Assembly: GCA_030765235.1 (NCBI GenBank)
Contig: JAVCCW010000001.1
Span: forward strand, 1 to 35,171
DNA: 35,171 nucleotides
DNA from: Candidatus Gorgyraea atricola
GTDB lineage: Bacteria; Omnitrophota; Gorgyraeia; Gorgyraeales; Gorgyraeaceae
Direction: 5' to 3'
Shown piece after piece: positions 15,816 to 22,869 of the stretch. A program made the translations under genes and the position numbers. Under the pieces are notes generated by a model. It worked only from the letters and a program-made list of their open reading frames with translations, did no database searches and had not been told where the DNA came from. Position 1 is the stretch's first letter; each line of letters starts with the position of its first letter.

Positions 15816-16364
15816 TTATGAGGCATCTGTGGAAAGCGTGTAGGTCACTGTAGCAGTGTATTCGCCTGGTATGTCATTTTCATAGTCCAGTAGGATCTTA
15901 TATTGGCAAGGGTGGTCTTCATTCTTAACGCCTCCTGAATATGTGGCTATGTCCTGATCCACTGCTGAAAGCGACTTATAGTCATTAAAGCCATTGGTCA
16001 CATGTGCTGAGCCAGCATCCTTAAGCTGCAGATCGCCTATGTCCTTAGTATAGCTGCCATTAACAGTAAAACCACTGCTCCTGGCGCTTAATTTCCAGTT
16101 CTTATTGGCGGAGACCTTTAGACTGGGTTTACCAGCATCGAGCTCTGCGTAGCCATCATTAAAAGCCTGTTCAGCATCCACATCCTGGTCAAGTGTTATT
16201 GAAGAATCAGGCTGGCTAATAACAAGTCGGCATACATGAGGAATGGTGAGGCTTACTACTGAGGTCTGTGTATCAGTATCGTCCTGTGCTGCAAAAACTA
16301 TACTATATCTACCAGCAATAACTAAAACTAAAATTAATATTAATATTGTCTTTATTGATTTCAT
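15816..16364 (-). CDS. pilin-like exported protein 5
   Basis: 182 aa with signal peptide (TILILILVLVIAGRYSIVFA, then AQDD). Mature part: TSVVSLTIPHVCRLVIS (a candidate N-terminal donor strand of alternating hydrophobics), a FNDGYAELDAGKPSLKVS block with NKNWKLSARSSGF, a HVTNGFNDYKSLSAVDQDIA segment, and HPCQYKILLDYENDIPGEY near the end. Two cysteines (HVCR and HPCQ) may pair. AAGGA lies 7 nt before the ATG. It is separated from the upstream paralog by a strong hairpin and lies upstream of the riboswitch, so it is not under that switch. Confidence 0.75.
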   Translation of the reverse strand: MKSIKTILILILVLVIAGRYSIVFAAQDDTDTQTSVVSLTIPHVCRLVISQPDSSITLDQDVDAEQAFNDGYAELDAGKPSLKVSANKNWKLSARSSGFTVNGSYTKDIGDLQLKDAGSAHVTNGFNDYKSLSAVDQDIATYSGGVKNEDHPCQYKILLDYENDIPGEYTATVTYTLSTDAS

Positions 16365-16384
16365 GGTTGAGTCCTTGTGGATGC

Positions 16385-16415
16385 TGCCGGGCAGGCTTTA
16401 AAAGCTTGCCCGGCA
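16385..16415. other. strong intergenic RNA hairpin between two pilin-like genes
   Basis: TGCCGGGCA and TGCCCGGCA pair perfectly, with three further pairs and a 7-nt loop. No T-run follows on the minus strand. It could protect the 3' end of the first pilin mRNA or reduce read-through, so that the first subunit is made in excess. Confidence 0.65.
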
Positions 16416-16436
16416 AGGCAAACTAATCTTTTAAAA

Positions 16437-16970
16437 TTACGACTGTGTAGCCAATGTGTAAGTCACTGTAGCAGTATATTCACCTGGTACATCCTTTGTA
16501 TAGTCCAGAAGAATTCTGTACTGACAGTCATAGTTTTCATTCTTTACACCTATAGCATTAGTAGCAATGGACTGATCTATTAGAGCTAGCCCTGTAAAAC
16601 TGTCAAATCCTCCTGCTACATAACTGCCTGTATGTAGAAGCTGCAGGTCTCCAACTAACTTATCATAGGTACCAACAGTTGCGAAGCCACTGCTCTTAGC
16701 AGACAATACCCAGTTCTTATTTGCAGAAACCTTTAAATTAGGCTTGCCAGCATCAAGATCCGTGTACCCTGTATCAAAATCTGTCTCAGCATCGCTATCC
16801 TGCACAAGCGTCTTTGAGGAAGCTGACTGACTGATGACCAGTTTTGCGGCATGCGGAATAGTAAGGCTGACAGCGGATGTCTCTACATCACTATCTTCAC
16901 CAACTGCGTAAACAGCGCTTGAACCCACTACCAAAAGACCTACCATTAACATTATCATTAATTTCTTCAT
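16437..16970 (-). CDS. pilin-like exported protein 6, promoter-proximal (major subunit candidate)
   Basis: 177 aa. The ATG at 16970 has AGGAGG 6 nt upstream. Signal peptide: LMIMLMVGLLVVGSSAVYA, then VGED. Mature: TSAVSLTIPHAAKLVIS, FDTGYTDLDAGKPNLKVS with NKNWVLSAKSSGF, YDKLVGDLQLLH, a GGFDSFTGLALIDQSIA block, YDCQYRILLDYTKDVPGEY and the terminal TATVTYTLATQS. Only one cysteine. It is first in the series, has the best ribosome site and is followed by a stabilising hairpin, so it is the best candidate for the main fibre subunit. A possible 42-aa upstream ORF overlaps its start (ATGA). Confidence 0.78.
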   Translation of the reverse strand: MKKLMIMLMVGLLVVGSSAVYAVGEDSDVETSAVSLTIPHAAKLVISQSASSKTLVQDSDAETDFDTGYTDLDAGKPNLKVSANKNWVLSAKSSGFATVGTYDKLVGDLQLLHTGSYVAGGFDSFTGLALIDQSIATNAIGVKNENYDCQYRILLDYTKDVPGEYTATVTYTLATQS

Positions 16971-17095
16971 TTCCTGCCTCCTTTTTGTGTTTCCAGGTTT
17001 ATCTCTTTGTAACTCCTTAAAAGGCAAACTATCTTACTGACATCACCTCCCTTGTTCACCCTTGATTGCTTGATTGTCACTTTGTTCAAACTCAT
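16967..17095 (-). CDS. possible leader peptide ORF, 42 aa
   Basis: An ATG at 17095 with AAGGA upstream opens a frame beginning MSLNKVTIKQSRVNKGG and ending LETQKGGRK. Its TGA overlaps the ATG of pilin 6 by ATGA. It is basic, with no signal peptide. It could couple translation of the pilin to that of a leader, or be a chance frame in a 150-nt leader. Confidence 0.3.
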   Translation of the reverse strand: MSLNKVTIKQSRVNKGGDVSKIVCLLRSYKEINLETQKGGRK

Positions 17096-17124
17096 CTCTT
17101 GTTTTCCTTTCTGAACCCACTACA

Positions 17125-17167
17125 ACTATAGCACCCCCACATGAACTTTCCCTGAAGGAAATCTGAA
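17125..17167 (-). promoter_or_regulatory. candidate PhoB-type box and -10 of the pilin operon
   Basis: Three TTCA(G/T) half sites lie exactly 11 bp apart on the minus strand (17167-17163, 17156-17152, 17145-17141), the spacing bound by OmpR/PhoB dimers. TATAGT (17125-17130) follows and no good -35 is present, as in activator-dependent promoters. Confidence 0.55.
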
Positions 17168-17246
17168 GTTTTTATGAATTCTTTTCAGGTCTATTTTCTT
17201 ATTTTTTTGTGGATGGTTCTGATTGGTTTAAGGCGATTTTGGCAAG

Positions 17247-17284
17247 ATAAAGCCTTTGCGCAAATTTTGCGCATCTGGCTTTAT
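17247..17284. terminator. hairpin after the response-regulator gene
   Basis: ATAAAGCC/GGCTTTAT enclose an inner GCGCAAA/TTTGCGC pairing. A T-rich tail exists on the plus side and a weaker one on the minus side. It probably ends the regulator transcript before the pilin promoter. Confidence 0.55.
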
Positions 17285-17317
17285 TTTTAATAGATATTGT
17301 CCTGATTAGTAGATGTT

Positions 17318-18031
17318 TTAGGCCTGGAACTTATAACCTATGGTATGAAGAGTCTCTATACGCTTACCTTCTTTACCTAACTTCTTGCGAAGATTAGCGA
17401 TATGTTTATCAATGGTATGGCTTGTTTCAAAATACTCACGTTCCCAGATAGTGCCTGATAAAAAAACCCTATTTAGAACGCGGCCCTGCTTCTTAATAAA
17501 GAGATAAAGGAGCGCGAATTCCTTGGGGGTCAAATCTATCTGTTTTCCTTTAATATATGCCATATGTGTGGACATATTGATTACGATATTACCTGCTTTA
17601 ACTATCTCTTCCTCTGAGTTTTGCTTGTGGTTATTAGAACCAATAAAACAGCGGTGAAAAACCGCCTTTATCCTGGCAAGAAACAGCTCCCTCTTTAAAG
17701 GCTTGGCAATATAGTCATCCGCGCCTGAGTTCAAGGCCCGTATCTCATCATCTATGTTGGCAACCTTATCCATCATAATAAAGGGAATCCTGCTTGTAGG
17801 CTCGTTCTTCTTTAAGATTCCCAGGACATCCCAGCCGCTCAGATCTACAAGCTCTGTATTCACGATTATCATGTCTGGCTTCTTGCGCCATGCCAGCTCT
17901 ACTGCCACATCAGCTGTCCTGGCAGAGAGAACCTTGGCATGCTGCTGCTGAACAAGGACCTCCTTTATGAATTTAACTGTCTTAGAATCTGAATCAGCTA
18001 CTAAAATCTTTTGGCCGGTATTATTCTTCAT
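17318..18031 (-). CDS. OmpR/PhoB-family regulator with degenerate receiver
   Basis: A 237-aa two-domain DNA-binding regulator. The receiver (about 8-125) keeps the fold and the Lys (K110 in YIAKPL), but key sites are changed. The phospho-acceptor Asp is Asn58 (PDMIIVNTELVD), the second acidic-pocket residue is Ser14 (VADSD), and the usual Ser/Thr is Asp88 (FIMMDK). The C-terminal winged helix is intact: IDLTPKEFALLYLFIKKQG, VFLSGTIWE, and HTIDKHIANLRKKLG, ending ETLHTIGYKF. It therefore probably works without phosphorylation (a pseudo-receiver). No kinase gene is adjacent. It lies just upstream of the pilin operon and is the natural candidate to bind the 11-bp repeats there. Confidence 0.9.
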   Translation of the reverse strand: MKNNTGQKILVADSDSKTVKFIKEVLVQQQHAKVLSARTADVAVELAWRKKPDMIIVNTELVDLSGWDVLGILKKNEPTSRIPFIMMDKVANIDDEIRALNSGADDYIAKPLKRELFLARIKAVFHRCFIGSNNHKQNSEEEIVKAGNIVINMSTHMAYIKGKQIDLTPKEFALLYLFIKKQGRVLNRVFLSGTIWEREYFETSHTIDKHIANLRKKLGKEGKRIETLHTIGYKFQA

Positions 18032-18094
18032 GTCTTTCTATTCGCCTCCAAGCTTATTAAAAACTATTTAAATATAAACTAAAACCCTAAGATA

Positions 18095-18123
18095 AATATA
18101 GCATAACAAATCTTTTGTGTCAA
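18095..18123 (-). promoter_or_regulatory. promoter of the response-regulator gene
   Basis: TTGACA (18118-18123), 17-bp spacer, TATATT (18095-18100). It would give a leader of about 57 nt. Confidence 0.75.
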
Positions 18124-18168
18124 GGGGAAACTATTAGGAAAGAAATAAAACTGGGTTAGATTTAGGTG

Positions 18169-18185
18169 TGGCGGGGACGACGGGG
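18169..18185. other. distal attachment site (17-bp copy of the tRNA-Asp 3' end)
   Basis: TGGCGGGGACGACGGGG is identical to 23800-23816. Identity ends sharply on both sides. Confidence 0.85.
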
Positions 18186-18239
18186 GATTAACCCTCGTTA
18201 GCCATTTATCGTCGGTAAAATCGTCAATTTTTAAAAGAA

Positions 18240-18257
18240 CGTAACAGAATCGTAACA
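18240..18257 (+). repeat. CGTAACA pair (integrase arm-type site candidate), left end
   Basis: CGTAACA at 18240-18246 and 18251-18257. The same pair is at 23676-23682 and 23686-23692 near the other end, in the same orientation. Confidence 0.65.
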
Positions 18258-18259
18258 AA

Positions 18260-19342
18260 CTACCTGTCCAACCGCTCTAATTTCTTAATCTTCCTATTAG
18301 CCTCTGGCCTAAATATATGAGCATAACCTTCTGTAGTCCTTAACTCAGTATGCCTCATCTGCTCCATTATTTCTTTTGTATTCAATCCTGCGTTAAATAA
18401 GAGGCTGCAATGTGTATGCCTAAGTTCATGTATGGTGCTTATACCAGTGATATTTGCCTTCTTTAGTATCTCTTTTAGTCTCCTTATGATTTTTCTTGTC
18501 CTAATGCCAAAAGGTATTCCATCTTCTGTAGTAAAGACATATTCACTCCTACTTTTCTTTTTAAGTCCATCTAAGACCTTTATAAGCCCATCATGCATAC
18601 TGATATAGTCGGGTTTTTTCTTGCATTTTGGCTGCATAACCCATAAGACCTTGTTCTCAAAGTCAATATCCTGCCACTTTAGCTTAATAAGCTCAGTAAA
18701 TCTAAGCCCTGTATGAATGAATGTATAATAAATAGGGAAGTAGAAGAGATACATTTTCTTTGTGGCTGCCATAAAGGCCTGATACTCGAGAGGAGAGAGG
18801 GCGCTTTTCTGCTTTGCATCATTTACCTCAACCTTTTTACAGCCCTTAGCCGGATTATCCTTTACTAAATTATGCCTTATTGCAAAATTAAACTGCGTAC
18901 AGAGATTTTTTAAATGGTTATTGCAGGTGTTAGCCCTGTTTCCTTTAGATTCTCTTAGATATGTAATGTATTTATCTATTACTGCAGTTGTAATTTCAGA
19001 CAGGAGATTCAGGCCAACAAGGTCTAAGAACCTCATAAACTCATTTATACAGCTTCTATGGGATTTAAAAGTCTCGTAAGGATAGCGCGCCTTATAGTGT
19101 TTTAGAAACTCCTCTGCGAAATGTAAATACGGCATATCGCTAACAGCTTTTTCACCTGTACGTAGTGCCTGATGTTCTGTAAGTCGGGTTAAAAGCTTTC
19201 TCCTTGCCAATTCCTTATCGTCAGTCTTAGTGCTCTCCTGGCGGCGCTTACCCTTAGCGTCATAATACCACATCCACCATACAGAGCTATCTTTCCGCCT
19301 ATATAGATCACCAAACTTTTTCGCTGTCATTGCCTTTACCAT
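18260..19342 (-). CDS. int: tyrosine recombinase / integrase
   Basis: A 360-aa site-specific recombinase. The N-terminal segment (WMWYYDAKGKRRQESTKT) is the arm-DNA-binding type of phage and island integrases. A SAM-like core-binding domain covers about 70-165. The catalytic set is complete: Arg214 (HTGLRFTEL), a Lys near 241-243, His305 and Arg308 (HELRHTH), His331 (MRHTELRTTEGY) and the nucleophile Tyr340. The gene ends 75 bp from the left attachment site. Its start overlaps the end of the xis-like gene by 35 bp, so the two are co-translated. The length matches P4-like/ICE integrases. Confidence 0.96.
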   Translation of the reverse strand: MVKAMTAKKFGDLYRRKDSSVWWMWYYDAKGKRRQESTKTDDKELARRKLLTRLTEHQALRTGEKAVSDMPYLHFAEEFLKHYKARYPYETFKSHRSCINEFMRFLDLVGLNLLSEITTAVIDKYITYLRESKGNRANTCNNHLKNLCTQFNFAIRHNLVKDNPAKGCKKVEVNDAKQKSALSPLEYQAFMAATKKMYLFYFPIYYTFIHTGLRFTELIKLKWQDIDFENKVLWVMQPKCKKKPDYISMHDGLIKVLDGLKKKSRSEYVFTTEDGIPFGIRTRKIIRRLKEILKKANITGISTIHELRHTHCSLLFNAGLNTKEIMEQMRHTELRTTEGYAHIFRPEANRKIKKLERLDR

Positions 19343-19499
19343 TCCCTCTTATTGCCCTATCAACCTCTGCAAGAACAAATCTGGGCTTTCCATTAAACTT
19401 ATAATGAGGTATCTTTGCCGTGCTTACATAATAGTAAATCGTCCCTGTGGGCAACCCTATAAACTCAGCAATCTCTTTTACGCCTACATATTTTTTCAT
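19308..19499 (-). CDS. excisionase-like MerR/HTH_17 protein
   Basis: A 63-aa DNA-binding protein from the ATG at 19499, with AGGGGGTG before it. KKYVGVKEIAEFIGLPTGTIYYYVSTAKIPHYKFNGKPRF is the winged-helix pattern of the HTH_17/excisionase family. It would help the integrase excise the element or bind its promoter. Operator-like GACAATTGTC (19531-19540) overlaps its candidate -35 (TTGACA), pointing to control by the 59-aa repressor upstream. Confidence 0.88.
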   Translation of the reverse strand: MKKYVGVKEIAEFIGLPTGTIYYYVSTAKIPHYKFNGKPRFVLAEVDRAIRGNGKGNDSEKVW

Positions 19500-19526
19500 A
19501 TTCACCCCCTTGCTACTGACCAACTG

Positions 19527-19545
19527 ACTGGACAATTGTCAAGAT
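19527..19545. promoter_or_regulatory. operator 2 upstream of xis-int
   Basis: A perfect 10-bp palindrome, GACAATTGTC, with TTGACA on the minus strand as a -35. The -10 (17 bp on) is weak. The same palindrome is at 19768-19777. Confidence 0.6.
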
Positions 19546-19562
19546 TTTGATTAAAAAAATAT

Positions 19563-19742
19563 CTAAATAACCCCTTCTTTCTTCAGAAGCTTTAAATAGG
19601 CCTTTGAGATATTTGATCTTCCTCTAAGCCACCTATTTAGCGTGCCATCAGGAACCCCGATTTTCTTCGCGAATTCCCATTGACGGAGGTTATGTTTTCG
19701 CATGTAATCCTGAATCTTCGCAAGTATTTCCCGTTCCGTCAT
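19563..19742 (-). CDS. Cro/CI-like HTH repressor, 59 aa
   Basis: Starts MTEREILAKIQDYMRKHN. The HTH reads LRQWEFAKKIGVPDGTLNRWL, where QWEFAKKIG and GTLNRWL are the helix 2 and helix 3 signatures of the XRE family. The C-terminus is a short basic helix (KAYLKLLKKEGVI). It lacks the cleavable dimerisation domain of large CI repressors, so it is Cro-sized. The ATG lies 8 nt after the -10 of its promoter (leaderless). It likely represses itself and xis-int through the two identical palindromes. Confidence 0.85.
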   Translation of the reverse strand: MTEREILAKIQDYMRKHNLRQWEFAKKIGVPDGTLNRWLRGRSNISKAYLKLLKKEGVI

Positions 19743-19750
19743 CTAAGGGA

Positions 19751-19781
19751 AGTATACCCTGTGACTTGACAATTGTCAAGT
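19751..19781 (-). promoter_or_regulatory. promoter and operator 1 of the repressor gene
   Basis: TTGACA (19774-19779), exact 17-bp spacer, TATACT (19751-19756). The 18-bp perfect palindrome ACTTGACAATTGTCAAGT (19764-19781) overlaps the -35, as for an autoregulated promoter. The start codon is where transcription would begin, so the mRNA is probably leaderless. Confidence 0.8.
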
Positions 19782-19800
19782 CTTTCTTTGTGAAAAAATA

Positions 19801-21624
19801 TTAAAGAAAAGTTTGGTTAACAGCGGGTATCTCTATTGGTTTCACATCTTGATCTGAGATACTATTGTGTAATGCATCGAGCTCTTGGATGCGCCTTAAT
19901 GGAAGAGCGCTAAACTTCGAATTAAACAATTTCCGTAAAGACTCGGCTTCTTTCTCTTGAAAATGTGGATTATTTACAGGCTTGAGTTCTGGCATATTAA
20001 AATAAGAGCTGATATTGTTTATTAACCAGTTTATTTCCGTGGAACGTAAATATAAAGGTAGTCCTTCAGATAAACTCTTACCTTTACTTCTTATATAAAG
20101 ACAAAAATCCATAATGTAAAAATAAAAACAACTGCGTAAATCATCATCTAAAGTATCAATAAAAGTCTTTAGATAAAGAATTTCTATGTCTCCATAGATC
20201 TCCTTGGATGTAAATTCATTACAGCGTAGAAGTGCCTCGTTCCAACTGCGTATTACATCAAATCCATGTGAGACATCTCCGGAGAAAATATAAAAAGGCC
20301 AAAATAACTCTTCGCCATCTAGAGTATACATATATGCAAAACGTATGTCCCCTTTTTCTAATTCCGATTCTTCATTATTTGCATTAAACCCGGATTCTCT
20401 TATGACGTCTTGAACAAATTCACTCGGATTGCTAAGATGATGAAAATCTGCCAATTCATTTAATTTGTAATTTTGTTTTGTCATTTGCGAGAAATTCATG
20501 CCGTGATTGACAAATTCTGCAGCTAGTCCAGCGACAAATTTTGGAAAATATATCCATGCACCAAATTCATCACCATCTTCATGCAAATAAGGTATTTTAA
20601 GTAACATTGTTTTAGTAGCTTTCCAAATTTCGCATTCACGTTTAAACAATGCAGAATTTTCATCATACCAGTCAGGATGTTTTGAGCGTTCAAGTGCTGT
20701 CTCTATCTCATCAATGCGCGGCAAAGTAGAATGATGTAATGTAACAACTGCAGCACATTCCTTGTATTCTCTTCTCTTTTTAACTGACGATAGAGTATGA
20801 TATTGGCCATTTGAATCCACATATCCCTGAACATCAAAAAGAAAAATATTTCTTGCTAAGTATTTGTCAAATCCTGCATCCCAAGCCTTTTTACAATTAG
20901 GCATTTCTCTGTTGGCCATGGTTCTTTTTCTCGCTAGACCTGCGTCTCTTGTATAATAACCTAATTCATACCTATCATCAAGGGGTGGCCCATATTCTAT
21001 TCTGTCAGGACCAAAACGTTCACTAAATCTAACAGTTTCATTTGAGTTATATTCTTTATCCAGTCTTGCCTGTTCTGAAATACCCAGCCCTCTAACCTGA
21101 ATCACATAGAAAGTTTCTCCATCAAGAACAACACCTTTTTTTATTGGAAAGAATATGGCTCGGAGACTAGACCTAAAAGAAAAAGCTATTCTTGCTTTTT
21201 TCTTTAGGTCTGGATTTTGTTCTATAGTTTGCTCGGGGACCGAAAATACACTAAATAAATCTATAGCTTCTTTTTCACTAATACCCAATTGTTCTAAGAA
21301 CTCATGTCCTACTTCAAGCTTGAGAGATGGCGTGGGCAGTACCCATTGTGGAATCAGGTAATTAGCTCCCATAGATTTCAAATATGCCCTAGCTTCTTCT
21401 ATTGTCCTAAAACTCATTGCCTCAAGAATAGCTTTTTTATTCTTTTTAGCTTGTATTGAATCTATAATTTGTTTTCCTCTTCCATTGGTGACAGGTATTC
21501 GCAGTGAACAATCTGAAATAGGACCAGAACAAACTTCTTGGTTAAATATGAATAAACACAAGAATACCGTGCTTATTAGAGATAGTGCCATCTTAAAATT
21601 GCATGTTTTTCTAAACATTTTCAT
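19801..21624 (-). CDS. leader-LRIP protein of unknown function, 607 aa
   Basis: A large cargo protein of the integrative element. The N-terminus has a basic start and a hydrophobic run (MALSLISTVFLCLFIF), then LRIP at 41-44, matching the leader of two other proteins in the window. The rest is a globular region of mixed alpha/beta character. Recognisable phrases include GYYTRDAGLARKRTMANRE, HPDWYDENSALF, FGAWIYFPKFVAGLAAEF, and LDGEELFWPFYIFSGDVSHG. I do not recognise a domain. It has no visible catalytic motif, no repeats, and few cysteines. It has its own promoter and a leader hairpin. Confidence 0.7.
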   Translation of the reverse strand: MKMFRKTCNFKMALSLISTVFLCLFIFNQEVCSGPISDCSLRIPVTNGRGKQIIDSIQAKKNKKAILEAMSFRTIEEARAYLKSMGANYLIPQWVLPTPSLKLEVGHEFLEQLGISEKEAIDLFSVFSVPEQTIEQNPDLKKKARIAFSFRSSLRAIFFPIKKGVVLDGETFYVIQVRGLGISEQARLDKEYNSNETVRFSERFGPDRIEYGPPLDDRYELGYYTRDAGLARKRTMANREMPNCKKAWDAGFDKYLARNIFLFDVQGYVDSNGQYHTLSSVKKRREYKECAAVVTLHHSTLPRIDEIETALERSKHPDWYDENSALFKRECEIWKATKTMLLKIPYLHEDGDEFGAWIYFPKFVAGLAAEFVNHGMNFSQMTKQNYKLNELADFHHLSNPSEFVQDVIRESGFNANNEESELEKGDIRFAYMYTLDGEELFWPFYIFSGDVSHGFDVIRSWNEALLRCNEFTSKEIYGDIEILYLKTFIDTLDDDLRSCFYFYIMDFCLYIRSKGKSLSEGLPLYLRSTEINWLINNISSYFNMPELKPVNNPHFQEKEAESLRKLFNSKFSALPLRRIQELDALHNSISDQDVKPIEIPAVNQTFL

Positions 21625-21632
21625 AATCCAGG

Positions 21633-21723
21633 CAAAAAATAACCCTTTTATGGGGCTAATCTGGTTCTTTTAACTGCTATACTTTACATATATAAGTATG
21701 CCATAGAAATAGGGGATTTTCAA
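21633..21723 (-). promoter_or_regulatory. promoter and attenuator-like leader of the 21624 gene
   Basis: TTGAAA (21718-21723), 17-bp spacer, CATACT (21695-21700). The leader forms AGCCC/GGGTT (21657-21641) followed by ATTTTTT, then the ATG 9 bp later. It matches the design at 6213 and 31851. Confidence 0.7.
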
Positions 21724-21874
21724 GGAAATTTATGCTTTGTGGAAGTTGTTGTAACTTTAAGAAAAAGAAGGGGTTAAGTTGAACTAAAACCAAACTACAT
21801 AACCTTATGAGTTTACTGGTATTAAAAACCAGCGTATCTATATAATGCGATCTACTTTTTGATCTTTTATTCTA

Positions 21875-21923
21875 AGCGAGTTGTTATGCGTTTATTTGTA
21901 CATCTTGTATAACATCACTCGCT
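21875..21923. repeat. imperfect stem-loop after the FRG gene
   Basis: AGCGAGTTGTTAT (21875-21887) pairs with ATAACATCACTCGCT (21909-21923), leaving two unpaired bases and a loop of about 20 nt. It might end the FRG transcript; no T-run is seen. Confidence 0.45.
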
Positions 21924-21947
21924 GTATTGATTTGTCATAAATCTCTA

Positions 21948-22763
21948 TTATTTTTTTGTATTTCTTAATTTTAAAAGCTCATAAATCATGTTTTTAGTAT
22001 TTATTTCGCTCTTTGTTTTACCTCTTGGAAAAAGCAGAGAAACATCAGTTGCTACTTTCTTACAAACACTTTCAAGTGATGGAAAAAGTTGTATGGGTGT
22101 AATGTTCATTAACCCTAGTTCTCTCATCACTTGAGGTCGCTCTGTGCAAGAGATTCTGTATTTATATAGAAATTTTTGACTAAATTTTTTCTCATTTACT
22201 TCGATATGGCTTTCTATATTTTCTAAATTTGTATACAAAAACACGCCCTGCTGGAGGAGTTGCTTGGGGTTTCCGATAGATGAAGGCTGAAGTGCAGAGA
22301 CATGAGTATTTTTGTCTCGATAATCATATGATTGCTTAAATGTTTTTACCCAATTAGCCAGATCAAAACAATAAATGCAAACATAATCATTTTGAGGTGA
22401 ATAGTGATTTATTTCATCGAAAGCAAAAAAGGCAGCAATAAAAGGTGAGTATGTCCAATCGAGTAGCGGCGTAGGAAAACCATTGTGTCGAAGATATGCA
22501 ACAAATTGTGCAAGTTCAAGATTATTATTTAAATTACGCGCCCTGCCTTCCCATGTTGCTACTGTTTCGTGAGCATAGGGTATAATATGATCGAAATAAA
22601 ATTCGATATCTTCGGGAGTTTTAAACTGTTCTGTTCTATGTAGAGTCGTTTTCAAGTTCCATATACTGTTGGATTGACCACGATAAATATATTTTTTATC
22701 AATTAGAATCTGTTTTTCTACCTGATCTTTGAATTGTTTCCAACTTATATCAATAAAATTCAT
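21948..22763 (-). CDS. FRG-domain protein
   Basis: A 271-aa cytoplasmic protein. The FRG signature is clear: KYIYRGQSNSIWNLKTTLHR near the start and AQFVAYLRHNGFPTPLLDWT then SPFIAAFFAF. FRG proteins are often carried by phages and defence islands; the biochemical role is not established. It sits in the integrative element as cargo with its own promoter (22834-22861), like an accessory immunity or toxin gene (inference). I chose the ATG at 22763 with GGGAG 6 nt upstream; a TTG two codons earlier is possible. Confidence 0.9.
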   Translation of the reverse strand: MNFIDISWKQFKDQVEKQILIDKKYIYRGQSNSIWNLKTTLHRTEQFKTPEDIEFYFDHIIPYAHETVATWEGRARNLNNNLELAQFVAYLRHNGFPTPLLDWTYSPFIAAFFAFDEINHYSPQNDYVCIYCFDLANWVKTFKQSYDYRDKNTHVSALQPSSIGNPKQLLQQGVFLYTNLENIESHIEVNEKKFSQKFLYKYRISCTERPQVMRELGLMNITPIQLFPSLESVCKKVATDVSLLFPRGKTKSEINTKNMIYELLKLRNTKK

Positions 22764-22833
22764 TTTCAACTCCCTTGTTATAACAATTGATAGGCGAACT
22801 CCCAGTTTGTATTTATTGTTTCTTCCATTTATA

Positions 22834-22861
22834 ATTATAACAAATATATAGTGTTATGTAA
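22834..22861 (-). promoter_or_regulatory. promoter of the FRG gene
   Basis: TTACAT (22856-22861), 16-bp spacer, TATAAT (22834-22839). Confidence 0.6.
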
Positions 22862-22869
22862 ATTTGTTA

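Noticed and set aside
16971-17118. A second c-di-GMP riboswitch in the leader of pilin 6
   Set aside because: The leader lacks the GACGCAAAGCC and GGCCTA segments of the GEMM aptamer and shows no terminator.
21875-21923. Possible integron attC-like site after the FRG gene
   Set aside because: The stem contains GTTATGC, but the inverse core consensus RYYYAAC/GTTRRRY is not met, there is no integron integrase, and the element is already explained by tRNA-Asp att sites.
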